NCBI RefSeq assembly: GCF_009905615.1
Contig: NZ_JAAAKW010000002.1
Coordinates: forward strand, 124,001-188,000
Origin: Pseudomonas sp. SLFW
GTDB taxonomy: Bacteria; Pseudomonadota; Gammaproteobacteria; Pseudomonadales; Pseudomonadaceae
Length of the DNA stretch: 64,000 bases
Direction: 5' to 3'
Shown: piece after piece, positions 23,687 to 31,956 of the stretch
How the letters are laid out: every line of letters begins with the position of its first letter
Numbering within the stretch: the first letter of the stretch is position 1
Program-made: the position numbers and the translations under genes
Notes under the pieces: generated by a model
Told to the model about the DNA's origin: nothing
Database searches by the model: none
The model's input: the letters and a program-made list of their open reading frames with translations, nothing else

Positions 23687-25021
23687 TCAGAGGGCGGATG
23701 TGCGTTTGATGAAATCAATCAGGTAGGTGGATAACGTTTCGTAATCATCGTTGAAATGGTGATTACCTGGAATTCCGACAGTCTTTCCGACGACGGTGGC
23801 ATCTGTACACCCGCTCTTGCGCGCTTCATCCGTGCCGTACACACAGAACACCTTACTCGCAGGGAGTCGCGCCATTTCCGGGCCTGTCGGGTATTTGCCG
23901 GTGTCTTTGCCCATCATGCCTTCGATGCGGATTTCGAAGTTGGCGCTACGTGCGAACGACAGCAGCACAATGCTCTGAACATCGGCCTGATCGCTAACAG
24001 GCAAGCGATTGTAGAGCGCGGGGAGTACATCGGCGCCAAACGAATAGCCGGTGAGAATGAAGTGTTTGATACCCCATTTCTGGCGGTAGTGTTCCATCAT
24101 TTGGGACAACTCTTGGGCGCTTTTTTCCGGGCTTTTGAAGTCCCAGTAATACTCCAGCGCATCGACGCCGACGACGGCGATATCGGCGTCGGACAGATGT
24201 TCCGAAACACGCTTGTCCAGTCCCCGCCAACCGCCATCACCTGAATAAAAGAGCGTTAGTGTGTCGCTGGGGCTGGCGGCAGGCAGTTCAATCAACGGCA
24301 GTTTGTTGAGCATGTTCAGTTCGGGGATGTTGAGAATCGTATGACGCAGATACGTTTCCAGTTCCTCGGAAATCAGCTTTTTCGGCGTCATCGGTGTGGT
24401 GACGTGAGTCGCGACGCCGTTTTCCCAAACCGTCAATTTGTTCGACGTCAGGTTGTGCCATGTCCCTTTTGACGGGAGCACGGTGGCGGGGTCTGCGCAG
24501 ACTTCCTTGCTGGCCTCGCCAATGCCATCGGTCGTCAGCGAAACGGCGACCGCCCGTTCATTTGTTTGCAGGGAGAGCCAACGCTGCGCCAGCATGGCCT
24601 CTTCATCGAGCCCTACGACAATATCGGCAGTCGGCGCGAAGCGTCGCAAGGACTCGTCGAATTTGCGAAGGGCCTGCAGGCAATCGGAAGGTGAAAGCTC
24701 GATCTTCACAACGGTGGCGGAGGCATCGAAACTCAGTTTCCGCAGGCGCTTGGTCTCCAGATCGTTGTCCACAGGCACAGCGATGACGATGGTTTTTTTC
24801 GACACATTGGGCACGAATAGCGTCAGCGTCGACGAGCCGCCGAGGTCGTGAGTCTGCACGGTGGGCAAGACGCGCGGCAGCATGGCTCTGCGAGCTTTTC
24901 GTTCAACGACCGAGTGAGAGTGGACCGCCCATGCAACGGCCAATGCGACGAGGACAGCGATGGCGACCAGCAGGTATTTTTTTTGTTTGAAGCGCCGACT
25001 GAGGGCTTTGATCGTTTGCAT
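23687..25021 (-). CDS. AcvB/VirJ-family periplasmic hydrolase
   Basis: VirJ/AcvB proteins are alpha/beta hydrolases exported to the periplasm; some members hydrolyse lysyl-phosphatidylglycerol and affect virulence or acid resistance. The 444-residue protein has an N-terminal membrane anchor or uncleaved signal (KKYLLVAIAVLVALAVAWAV, about 14-33). The VirJ domain lies in the C-terminal half. It has LFYSGDGGWRGLDKRVSEHL, the nucleophile elbow GYSFGAD (Ser of G-x-S-x-G) and a C-terminal histidine in GIPGNHHFNDDY. I chose ATG 25021; a longer frame to 25144 adds a Cys/Pro-rich stretch unlike a signal peptide. No mprF-like lysyl-PG synthase is adjacent, so the substrate is unproven. Confidence 0.8.
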   Translation of the reverse strand: MQTIKALSRRFKQKKYLLVAIAVLVALAVAWAVHSHSVVERKARRAMLPRVLPTVQTHDLGGSSTLTLFVPNVSKKTIVIAVPVDNDLETKRLRKLSFDASATVVKIELSPSDCLQALRKFDESLRRFAPTADIVVGLDEEAMLAQRWLSLQTNERAVAVSLTTDGIGEASKEVCADPATVLPSKGTWHNLTSNKLTVWENGVATHVTTPMTPKKLISEELETYLRHTILNIPELNMLNKLPLIELPAASPSDTLTLFYSGDGGWRGLDKRVSEHLSDADIAVVGVDALEYYWDFKSPEKSAQELSQMMEHYRQKWGIKHFILTGYSFGADVLPALYNRLPVSDQADVQSIVLLSFARSANFEIRIEGMMGKDTGKYPTGPEMARLPASKVFCVYGTDEARKSGCTDATVVGKTVGIPGNHHFNDDYETLSTYLIDFIKRTSAL

Positions 25022-25233
25022 TCTGATTATTCTAAAAAGCCTTTCTGCCTCAGGTATCGCGAGGAAAATCTCTGACGGGCACAGGGCGAAAACGTGGGTA
25101 TGGGATTGGGCGCAAAAGGCACCCGAGCGCAGGCGCCGCATCATACGTGAAGACTTGAATGCCGTTCACTGTATGCCGCTCCGCCTGTCTGAAGGCTGAC
25201 GGACTATCGTCCACAGGAATCAATAGAGGAAAA

Positions 25234-25266
25234 AAAACACCCGTAAGTGGTTTAAAAAGAGGGTGT
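25234..25266 (-). terminator. Leftward terminator after the LysR gene
   Basis: Read leftwards, ACACCC (complement of 25261-25266) pairs with GGGTGT (complement of 25237-25242) and is followed by a run of T. The loop is long (18 bases), so the stem is only moderately stable. It lies 37 bases after the LysR stop. Confidence 0.5.
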
Positions 25267-25303
25267 AACTAGGTCGCCGGTGAAACCTCGCAGGTGTTTG
25301 AAC

Positions 25304-26236
25304 TCACGCGACCTTGTGCACACTCGCTGCTTCACGAACATGCCCCTTTGCCGTCTTGCCCGCCTGTTGTACCGCCCACTTCATGAACTCGACGATAGCC
25401 CATTCCTCGCGCCGCTCTTTGGCGCAGTACACGAAGTAATCGAATTTCAGTTCGGACGTAGCGTTGGTCACTTGCACCAGGCGCTTGGAGCGCAGGGCTT
25501 CGGACGCAAACACGTTGTTGACCAAGGCAATCCCTTGACCCGCGCAAGCGGCACTTATCAACAGGGATTCATCGCCATAACTCGATCCCTGGATCATTTT
25601 GCGGTTGTTCACACCGAACGCATTCATCCACACCTTCCAGTAGTTGCGTTCGGTGTCTTGCAGCAGTGGATAAGTCAGGCAGTCTTGTGGACTGTCGATG
25701 GTCCGTTGTTTGGTGAGCAAGTTTGGACTGCACACGGGGATCAAATAAGACGACCAGAGGCGGGTGGCATGGTTGTCCGGGCTGCTGGCCATTTCTCGCT
25801 GAATAGAGATATCCACATGGCCATGCTTGAGATCCGAGAGGCCATTGCAAATCTGTATCGAGATTTCGATGGTCGGGCAGCGCTCTTTGAAATCTCCCAG
25901 CGCGGGGATCAGCCAGGAGCTGGCGATGGTGGACGTGGTGCTGATGACCAGGCGGGTCTGGCGAGGCTGTTTGAGGGCCGCGCCAGACCAGGCTTTTTCG
26001 ATCACGTCGAAGGTGTCGGACAGCTCATCGAACAGGCTGCGGCCACTGGTGGTGAGCTGAATGCCTTTGGCGTCGCGTTCGAACAGACGTTTTCCAATTT
26101 GATCTTCCAGCCCTTTGATCTGCTGGCTGATGGCGGCGGGGGAGACGCACAGGTGATCGGCGGCGCGTTTCATACTGCCCACCTTGCACACCTCGACGAA
26201 GGTGCGAAGGGCAATCAAGGGAATCGCTCTGCTCAT
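25304..26236 (-). CDS. LysR-family transcriptional regulator (GcvA-like)
   Basis: This is a LysR-type regulator of 310 residues. The N-terminal winged helix is PLIALRTFVEVCKVGSMKRA...LCVSPAAISQQIKGLEDQIG (about 6-48), followed by a substrate-binding domain (about 90-300). The alanine-serine pattern of the recognition helix (SPAAISQQIK) groups it with GcvA-like regulators. It lies 202 bases left of an EamA exporter gene on the same strand, separated by a gap with a perfect DnaA box at 26421-26429. Its targets cannot be inferred with confidence; the neighbouring exporter is the first candidate. Confidence 0.85.
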   Translation of the reverse strand: MSRAIPLIALRTFVEVCKVGSMKRAADHLCVSPAAISQQIKGLEDQIGKRLFERDAKGIQLTTSGRSLFDELSDTFDVIEKAWSGAALKQPRQTRLVISTTSTIASSWLIPALGDFKERCPTIEISIQICNGLSDLKHGHVDISIQREMASSPDNHATRLWSSYLIPVCSPNLLTKQRTIDSPQDCLTYPLLQDTERNYWKVWMNAFGVNNRKMIQGSSYGDESLLISAACAGQGIALVNNVFASEALRSKRLVQVTNATSELKFDYFVYCAKERREEWAIVEFMKWAVQQAGKTAKGHVREAASVHKVA

Positions 26237-26438
26237 CGTACTGACTCCGCCCGGATGCCACAGCCCGAAAGCTGAAGGGTGAACGCGTGTGTGAGTGATG
26301 CCATGTCAGTCATTCCAGAACGTGTCGTTATCTCCGGTCCGGCAGATCCATGAGTAAATGCCGAGCGAAGAAAGGCCGAGTCTGGCGGTCGCCACCAGAC
26401 AGTCTCGTTACGGATTCAGCTGTGGATAAGTGCGTGAA

Positions 26439-27362
26439 TCAGGTGGTGGCGGGGTTGTCCCGTGATTCGGGTAACGGTTTGGGCCTGCTCTTGCTGAGCA
26501 CGAACCACACGGCCAGACAAATCAGCCCGCCACCGTACAGATGACCCGCCGACAAGTGTTCATCCAGGAACATCACGCCCCAGAGCACCCCGAATGGCGG
26601 GATCAAAAAGGTGACGGTCAGTGAGCGGACCGGGCCGATGTCAGCAATCAGCCGGAAATACAGAATGTAGGCGCAGGCCGTACACACAAAACCCACTGCG
26701 AGAAGGGACAACCAGACCGTTGAATCTCCCCAGCTGGCGGGCGGGTTGACGGTGGCCGAGATGCCGAAGAACGGCGCGAGAAACAGCGTTGCGCCGATTT
26801 GACTGCCAAACGCGACGAGTTTGGCGTCGAGACCGCCTTTGTCGGCAATCCACTGGCGGGTGAGAAACCCTGCCACGCCGTAGCAAGTGGTTGCGACCAA
26901 ACAGGCCAGAGCACCCATCACCACCGTGTCGGTGAAGGTCATCGGGCCGGTGGTGGTCAACAAGGTGATCCCCAACAAGCCCACCAATACACCCGCTGCT
27001 TTTTTCGGAGTCAGCGTGTCATTGAAAAACATGGACCCGATCAAGACGCCCATTAACGGCGTGGTGGCATTGAGAATGGCGGAGTATCCGGCGGGTAATA
27101 GCAAAGCCGCCATGCTGTACATCAAAAACGGAATACCCGAGTTGATGATACCTAGCACCATGGTCGCTTTGAGTTTGCCCTGGAAATCGTGGCGGGTTTT
27201 GAACATCGCCAGGATGACGAATAAACCGATGGCCGCGATTGACACCCGGAAGAATGCGGTAGGCAGTGCGCCTAATACTGGGGCGGCCACGCGCATGAAC
27301 AGAAAACTTGCTCCCCAGATCGCAGCGAGAAGAAGCAGCCGAACATAATCAGATGGACGCAT
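26439..27362 (-). CDS. EamA/DMT-superfamily transporter
   Basis: This is a ten-helix drug/metabolite exporter of the EamA (RhaT-like) family, 307 residues. Two tandem EamA repeats are visible: the first begins YVRLLLLAAIWGASFLFMRVA and the second ALACLVATTCYGVAGFLTRQW. The C-terminus is cytoplasmic and basic. The gene is divergent from the LysR gene at 27532 with a 169-base shared control region that contains two tandem GATTTTCTTAACT repeats. That arrangement suggests the LysR protein controls it. Given the adjacent N-N-bond operon it could export the product, but this is inference. Confidence 0.88.
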   Translation of the reverse strand: MRPSDYVRLLLLAAIWGASFLFMRVAAPVLGALPTAFFRVSIAAIGLFVILAMFKTRHDFQGKLKATMVLGIINSGIPFLMYSMAALLLPAGYSAILNATTPLMGVLIGSMFFNDTLTPKKAAGVLVGLLGITLLTTTGPMTFTDTVVMGALACLVATTCYGVAGFLTRQWIADKGGLDAKLVAFGSQIGATLFLAPFFGISATVNPPASWGDSTVWLSLLAVGFVCTACAYILYFRLIADIGPVRSLTVTFLIPPFGVLWGVMFLDEHLSAGHLYGGGLICLAVWFVLSKSRPKPLPESRDNPATT

Positions 27363-27495
27363 GGCACTTCCTTCCCAAATCCAATGCTTGAAACGGACGG
27401 CGCGAAAGTTGTGGATTGACGCTTGTCGAGCCGGGGTGTGATGATTTGAGCAGTCTCTCCAGTCGTGCTCAAGCGAGCTTTTCTAACGCACATTA

Positions 27496-27521
27496 GATTT
27501 TCTTAACTGATTTTCTTAACT
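27496..27521 (+). promoter_or_regulatory. Perfect tandem 13-bp direct repeat before the LysR gene
   Basis: GATTTTCTTAACT is repeated head to tail at 27496-27508 and 27509-27521, ending ten bases before the LysR start. The core CTTAAC recurs, on both strands, five times in front of the cupin gene (28632-28816). A binding site for the LysR protein or another regulator is likely. Confidence 0.55.
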
Positions 27522-27531
27522 AAGGACCGGC

Positions 27532-28440
27532 ATGAAATTCCCGCCCTTGTACGCGTTGCTTTGCTTTGAAGCGACGGGGCGTCACGCCAGCATGAAGAGC
27601 GCGGCGGGCGAGCTTTTCGTCACACCGGCGGCGATCAGCCAACAGATTGCCAAGTTGGAAAAAGCCGTGGGCGTCACCCTGTTCATCCGCAACACCAAGC
27701 GTCTGGAGCTGACCCCCGAAGGTAAGATTTACTTACGCGCGATCCGCCCCGCATTAGGCCAGATCTCAGACGCGACCCAGCGGCTGATGAGCGACAACGG
27801 CCCCAATACCATCACGGTCAGTTGCACCAGCGGCTTTGCAATGCAATGGCTGTTGCCGCGCCTGCCGGATTTTCAGGCGATCTGCCCTGCCATCGAAGTG
27901 TTGATCAGCACGACCAATCGACTGGTTGACCTGTTGGGCGACGGGGTGGATTTCGCCGTGCGCCACGGGCTTGGACGCTATCCGGGCCTGGAGGTCGAGA
28001 TGCTGATCAACGACCGTCTGCAGCCGGTATGCGCGCCGAGCCTGCTGCCGGAGTCGCGCTTTCTGTCATCGCCCATCGACCTCAAGAATTACAACCTGCT
28101 GCACGACGAACACCGCGAAGACTGGGCGCTGTGGCTGCGGGCGGTGGGCATCGAGGACGCTGAAGCTGCGGTGCACAGAGGCTCGGTATTTGTGGATTCC
28201 AACGGCGTGATCGAGGCCGCGTTGGCGGGCATGGGCATCGCACTGGTGCGCCGGTCGCTGGTCCGCGAGGAGCTGTCGTCAGGGAGGCTGGTGGTGCCGT
28301 TTCGCGCGACGATCGACACGCCCATCGCGTATTACCTGGTCTACGACGAGACCGCCATCCTGCCTAAATCCAGCCGTCAGTTCCGGGATTGGCTGGTGTC
28401 CCAGGCGATAGCCACCCAACGGGAATTCACGACGCGCTGA
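27532..28440 (+). CDS. LysR-family transcriptional regulator upstream of the N-N-bond operon
   Basis: This is a GcvA-like LysR regulator, 302 residues. It starts MKFPPLYALLCFEATGRHAS with recognition helix TPAAISQQIAKLEKAVGVTLF (about 32-52), then the effector-binding domain from about 90. The ribosome-binding site AAGGA precedes ATG 27532. It is divergent from the EamA exporter and 435 bases upstream of the cupin gene in the same direction. Its own leader and the cupin leader share CTTAAC/GTTAAG motifs, so it is the best candidate activator of both transcription units. The effector is unknown. Confidence 0.88.
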   Translation: MKFPPLYALLCFEATGRHASMKSAAGELFVTPAAISQQIAKLEKAVGVTLFIRNTKRLELTPEGKIYLRAIRPALGQISDATQRLMSDNGPNTITVSCTSGFAMQWLLPRLPDFQAICPAIEVLISTTNRLVDLLGDGVDFAVRHGLGRYPGLEVEMLINDRLQPVCAPSLLPESRFLSSPIDLKNYNLLHDEHREDWALWLRAVGIEDAEAAVHRGSVFVDSNGVIEAALAGMGIALVRRSLVREELSSGRLVVPFRATIDTPIAYYLVYDETAILPKSSRQFRDWLVSQAIATQREFTTR

Positions 28441-28507
28441 GGAGTGGGGTGCCTATTTACGGCGGCTATACCGTTCACATGCTACCTGCTGGAGAATCGC
28501 GGCCCCC

Positions 28508-28599
28508 CTGTAGGAGCGAACTCATTCGCGAAAAGTCAGTTCAGACGATGCATTTGTAGCGACTGATCCATTTTTCGCGAAAGAATTCGCTCCCACAAG
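28508..28599. repeat. REP-type inverted repeat, GCGAA/CGAATTC family, copy 1
   Basis: CTGTAGGAGCGAACTCATTCGCG on the left mirrors CGCGAAAGAATTCGCTCCCACA on the right, about 90 bases end to end. Related copies stand at 42256-42345 and 61926-62017. Extragenic repeats of this sort are typical of fluorescent pseudomonads. Confidence 0.85.
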
Positions 28600-28631
28600 T
28601 TTCAATACATCCGCCCCTTTTTATCGCGACA

Positions 28632-28816
28632 GTTAAGCCCTGCTTTAGGGTGTAGCAAGCGATGATTTCACGCTGAATAATCCGTTAAGCACCTAATAAA
28701 TATGAAGATTAAGCAAACTTGAGTTAAGTCAAACTTAACCACTGATTGCATATTTCTTGTTTGCTCCCCTTCCCGAATTTCTTCAGCTTATCCCTCAACT
28801 CAACGGCGTCGTTAAG
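28632..28816 (+). promoter_or_regulatory. Leader of the N-N-bond operon with five GTTAAG motifs
   Basis: GTTAAG stands at 28632-28637, 28684-28689, 28723-28728 and 28811-28816, and its complement CTTAAC at 28734-28739. The third and the last form a perfect inverted repeat, GTTAAG-TCAAA-CTTAAC (28723-28739). The surrounding DNA (28675-28760) is AT-rich and should hold the promoter. The cupin start follows at 28876. The motif matches the core of the tandem repeat in front of the LysR gene. Confidence 0.5.
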
Positions 28817-28875
28817 CCTTGGCTAGCGCCGGCAAAACAACGAGCAAGGATGCTCCGGGTTGAAGGAGACACTTC

Positions 28876-29319
28876 ATGACAGACTTTCAAATTTTCCGTC
28901 CCATGGCGTGGGACAAACTGGTTCATGAATACGATCTGGACGGGTCCCGGCTTTTGCCGTGGGACGGTTATCCGACCCCGATTGGTGGCGGTTGGTGCGT
29001 TGTTCGTCCCGGCACCAAGTCCTTGTCCCACACCCAGATCGATCAAGAGTTCTTCATCGGCATCAAAGGCACGGCCAAGTTGGTCGTTGGCGATCAGACC
29101 TACCCCTTCACCATGGGCGATATCGCCGCCATTCCGAAACACACCGACCATTACGTCCTTAACGACACCGACGAAGATTTTCACTTCTACGTGGTCTGGT
29201 GGGACCGCGATTCGGCCAACCGTTTCCTCGACGAAGACGCCCAACAGGCCGTCGCCCTGAACGAGTTCGCGCTGCAAAAAGCGACGATCCATGACGTGTC
29301 CGATCAGAGGGCTTCGTAA
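28876..29319 (+). CDS. Cupin component of a split hydrazine synthetase (N-N bond formation)
   Basis: This is a single-domain cupin of 147 residues. Candidate metal ligands are His52 and Glu58 (SHTQIDQEFF, cupin motif 1) and His89/His92 (PKHTDHYVL, motif 2). In known hydrazine synthetases (Spb40, Tri28 and ForJ types) a zinc cupin domain fused to a MetRS-like domain rearranges an O-aminoacyl N-hydroxylysine ester to make the N-N bond. Here the cupin is separate, but its stop overlaps the start of the MetRS-like gene by one base (TAATG), so they are translationally coupled. The family assignment comes from operon partners plus the motifs; alone, a small cupin could be many things. Confidence 0.75.
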   Translation: MTDFQIFRPMAWDKLVHEYDLDGSRLLPWDGYPTPIGGGWCVVRPGTKSLSHTQIDQEFFIGIKGTAKLVVGDQTYPFTMGDIAAIPKHTDHYVLNDTDEDFHFYVVWWDRDSANRFLDEDAQQAVALNEFALQKATIHDVSDQRAS

Positions 29320-30827
29320 TGGGCAAGCTCCTGGTCACCATTACACCGCCCACCCCGAACGGCGACCTGCACATCGGTCACATGGCCGGGCCGTTTCTGG
29401 CAGCGGATATCTACACCCGCGCACAACGCCAGCGCGGGCATGACTGCACGCTGGTTTCCTATTCCGATGACTATCAGTCCTACATGCTGCGCCGTGGCAT
29501 CGAACTGGACCGATCGCCCCAGGAGCTGGCGCTGGAAAACACCGACAAGATCAACGACACCCTGAAAAAGATGGGGATTGAAGTTGATTTCTGGATGCGC
29601 CCTTATCGCAATAACTATTTCAAGAAGGCGGTCGAAGAAACCTACGAATCGGCGATGAAGGCGGGGGCCATTTACAGAAAAGTCAGCCAGGAACCCTATT
29701 GCGAACAGTGCGACAAATGGGGCTATGAGGCGTTTGGGCGGGGCAATTGCGATCATTGCGGTTCTGACTCCGACGCCAGCCAGTGCGAGGAATGCGCCCA
29801 CACGCCCAACGCGTCGAAGATGACCGAGTTTCGCTGCAAGCTGTGTTCGTCCCAAATGATTTGGCGACCCGTCGAGCGTGAATTTCTGGCGCTCTCCAAT
29901 TTCCGCAGCCATCTACAGAGCACTTTCGAACACGTTCCGCTGCGCCCTTTCATTCGCCGCTTCCTCAACGAAGAATTCGAAATCGGGCCGATTGATTGGG
30001 GCATCACACGTCCTCACGACGGCGGCTTAGACCTCAAGCCCGACGGCAGCCGACGCATTCACACCTGGGTGATGGGCCTGTCGGGTTATCTCGGCGCGTT
30101 CCGCGAATACCTCAACGAACACAAGCACGCGCCTTGGGAATACGACGAGTACTGCCGCTCGGGCAAAGGCCGATTGGTGCATTTCCTTGGCTACGACTGC
30201 GCGTTCAGCCACATGATGGTTTACCCCGCACTGCTGCAAACCATGCACAGCTACCGCATGCGTCAGACCTTCTATACCAATCAATTCCTGACCCTGAACG
30301 GCAAAAACCTCTCCACCAGCCGCAATTACGCGATCTGGGCGCGGGACCTGGTGGCCGACGCCTGCACCGACAGCGCCCGGTTCTATCTGGCGTTGATTGC
30401 GCCGGAGCAAGACACCGATGACTTCGATGTCGAAAAATTCGCCGCCTGGCGCGAGCAAACTTTCAACGAGGTGCTGGTGAAACTCGCCGCGCAGGCCGAG
30501 CGGGAGCGTGTGGAGGGCGACAGCCTGAAGGTCACGTCTGCGGATGCGGCGGCGATCAAGCTACTGGTAGCGCGCTGGTTCGAAGTGACTTCGGTGGATC
30601 ACTTCAGCATGAAAGGTCTGGCCGTCTTGCTCAGCGACGTGATCAACGCGGCCCGTGATCGCCAATTGCTCGGCAAACGCATCCTGCCTTACATGGCGTT
30701 GATCGGGGCGATTGGTGCGCCAGTGTTTCCGGATTTGGCCAAGCAGATTCTGCGCTACTGCCGTTTCACGGAGAACGAAGTATTTCATCAGCTGGTGTAC
30801 GTCAGCGCCGTTGAGTACGAGATCTGA
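29319..30827 (+). CDS. Methionyl-tRNA-synthetase-like amino acid ligase of the N-N-bond operon
   Basis: This class I synthetase-like protein has 502 residues. It has the HIGH signature in PNGDLHIGHM (His18-His21), a MetRS-type Cys cluster (CEQC, CDHC, CEEC and CKLC between about 127 and 175) and a KMSKS-like loop degraded to KNLSTSR. The C-terminal helices resemble the MetRS anticodon-binding fold but are short. In hydrazine synthetases this domain uses ATP to join an amino acid to the hydroxyl of N-hydroxylysine or ornithine instead of a tRNA. It follows the cupin with a one-base overlap and sits with an N-hydroxylase gene, so a housekeeping MetRS role is unlikely. The amino acid used is unknown. 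Confidence 0.85.
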   Translation: MGKLLVTITPPTPNGDLHIGHMAGPFLAADIYTRAQRQRGHDCTLVSYSDDYQSYMLRRGIELDRSPQELALENTDKINDTLKKMGIEVDFWMRPYRNNYFKKAVEETYESAMKAGAIYRKVSQEPYCEQCDKWGYEAFGRGNCDHCGSDSDASQCEECAHTPNASKMTEFRCKLCSSQMIWRPVEREFLALSNFRSHLQSTFEHVPLRPFIRRFLNEEFEIGPIDWGITRPHDGGLDLKPDGSRRIHTWVMGLSGYLGAFREYLNEHKHAPWEYDEYCRSGKGRLVHFLGYDCAFSHMMVYPALLQTMHSYRMRQTFYTNQFLTLNGKNLSTSRNYAIWARDLVADACTDSARFYLALIAPEQDTDDFDVEKFAAWREQTFNEVLVKLAAQAERERVEGDSLKVTSADAAAIKLLVARWFEVTSVDHFSMKGLAVLLSDVINAARDRQLLGKRILPYMALIGAIGAPVFPDLAKQILRYCRFTENEVFHQLVYVSAVEYEI

Positions 30828-30840
30828 TCAGGAGACGCTG

Positions 30841-31956
30841 ATGAAAACGTCATTCGATGTGATCGTGATCGGCGCGGGTGTCATGGGCGCGTCGATTGCC
30901 GCAGCGCTCGTCGAAAGCGGCCTCGACGTTGCCCTTATGGAAAAGGGTATCGGCGGCGGCCAAGGGGCGACGCGTGATACCGGCGGCATCGTTCGGGCTC
31001 TGGAGCTGGACCCCGCGTTGCGCCCGCTGACGCGACGCGGCGCGCATCACGGCACGACGGGGATCGTTCATGCCGTGTTCGAACAGGCGCTCAAACGCAC
31101 TGGCGTCGCGTACATCGCCAATTCTGAAATCTGCGGCCGTTATCTCGATGCCGTGGGCACGCAAAACGTCGAGCTGCATGCGTCGGTCAGCGCGCTGGAC
31201 AACGGTCGCTTCAGCGCCTTTTGCGATGACGAATGCCTGCTCATCGAACGTGATGGCGGCATGGTCGATGCCTTGTCGGCGGTCTCGAACCTGTGCCGTT
31301 ACGTCAGTGAGAAGGCAACGTTTCTCGATCATCTCGCGGTGGATCATTGCGTCGAACGCGAAGGCTCAGTTCAAGTGCACGCGGGCAAATTGTGTCTGGA
31401 GGCGACCTGGGTCGTCGACGCCTGCGGTGCTGATGGTCCGCTGCCGAGGCCGCCTGGCGCGGTGCACGCCCGCACCATTCCGTTTACTCGGGTGAGTTGC
31501 GACGAAGCCCCGAGCATGCCGGTCATCGCGCATCATCTGAACACCTATTTGCTGCCGCTTGGACGCACCTTGATGCAAGTGGGCGGGCAGCGCCGCCATC
31601 GCGCGGACCACGCAAGCCACTTGAACCTGTCTGTAATGGATAACGAACAGGACGTGATGGCGCGCATCGCCAAGCTGGGCTTTGACACGCAACACAGCCT
31701 TCCGGTCGTCACTCAGGTCGCTTGGGATGCCTACACCGATGACGGTCGGCCGCTGATGGGTCGTTCCAGCGCCAACAGCCACATTTATCTGGCCACAGGC
31801 TTTTGTGGCATCGGCTTCAAGATGGCGCCGAGCGTCGCAGAGTTGCTGTCTTTCGAACTCCGCGGTTTGACGGCGGGCGTGTCGATGGATGCTGACCATC
31901 GCTCGATCATGAAAGCGTTCAACCCCAGCCGGTTCACCGAGGTGGCATTGTCATGA
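30841..31956 (+). CDS. FAD-dependent oxidoreductase, DAO/glycine-oxidase type
   Basis: The 371-residue protein starts MKTSFDVIVIGAGVMGASIA, the Rossmann GxGxxG loop for FAD (about 9-20), with a glutamate ending the second strand (LMEKG). The C-terminal FAD contact is HIYLATGFCGIGFKMAPSVAEL, typical of DAO-family amine oxidases. In the triacsin and s56-p1 pathways a DAO-type enzyme cleaves the N-N adduct oxidatively to release a hydrazino acid; that is the expected role here. AGGAG stands 6 bases before ATG 30841. A longer reading from 30712 overlaps the previous gene and was rejected. The stop overlaps the next ATG. Confidence 0.85.
   Translation: MKTSFDVIVIGAGVMGASIAAALVESGLDVALMEKGIGGGQGATRDTGGIVRALELDPALRPLTRRGAHHGTTGIVHAVFEQALKRTGVAYIANSEICGRYLDAVGTQNVELHASVSALDNGRFSAFCDDECLLIERDGGMVDALSAVSNLCRYVSEKATFLDHLAVDHCVEREGSVQVHAGKLCLEATWVVDACGADGPLPRPPGAVHARTIPFTRVSCDEAPSMPVIAHHLNTYLLPLGRTLMQVGGQRRHRADHASHLNLSVMDNEQDVMARIAKLGFDTQHSLPVVTQVAWDAYTDDGRPLMGRSSANSHIYLATGFCGIGFKMAPSVAELLSFELRGLTAGVSMDADHRSIMKAFNPSRFTEVALS

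Noticed and set aside
23366..23700. Tn7 insertion downstream of glmS
   Set aside because: No Tn7 ends or tns genes are visible; only a flavin reductase remnant lies there.
29319..30827. Housekeeping or duplicate methionyl-tRNA synthetase
   Set aside because: The KMSKS loop is degraded, the C-terminal region is short, and the gene is coupled to a cupin and lies with an N-hydroxylase; a biosynthetic ligase fits better.
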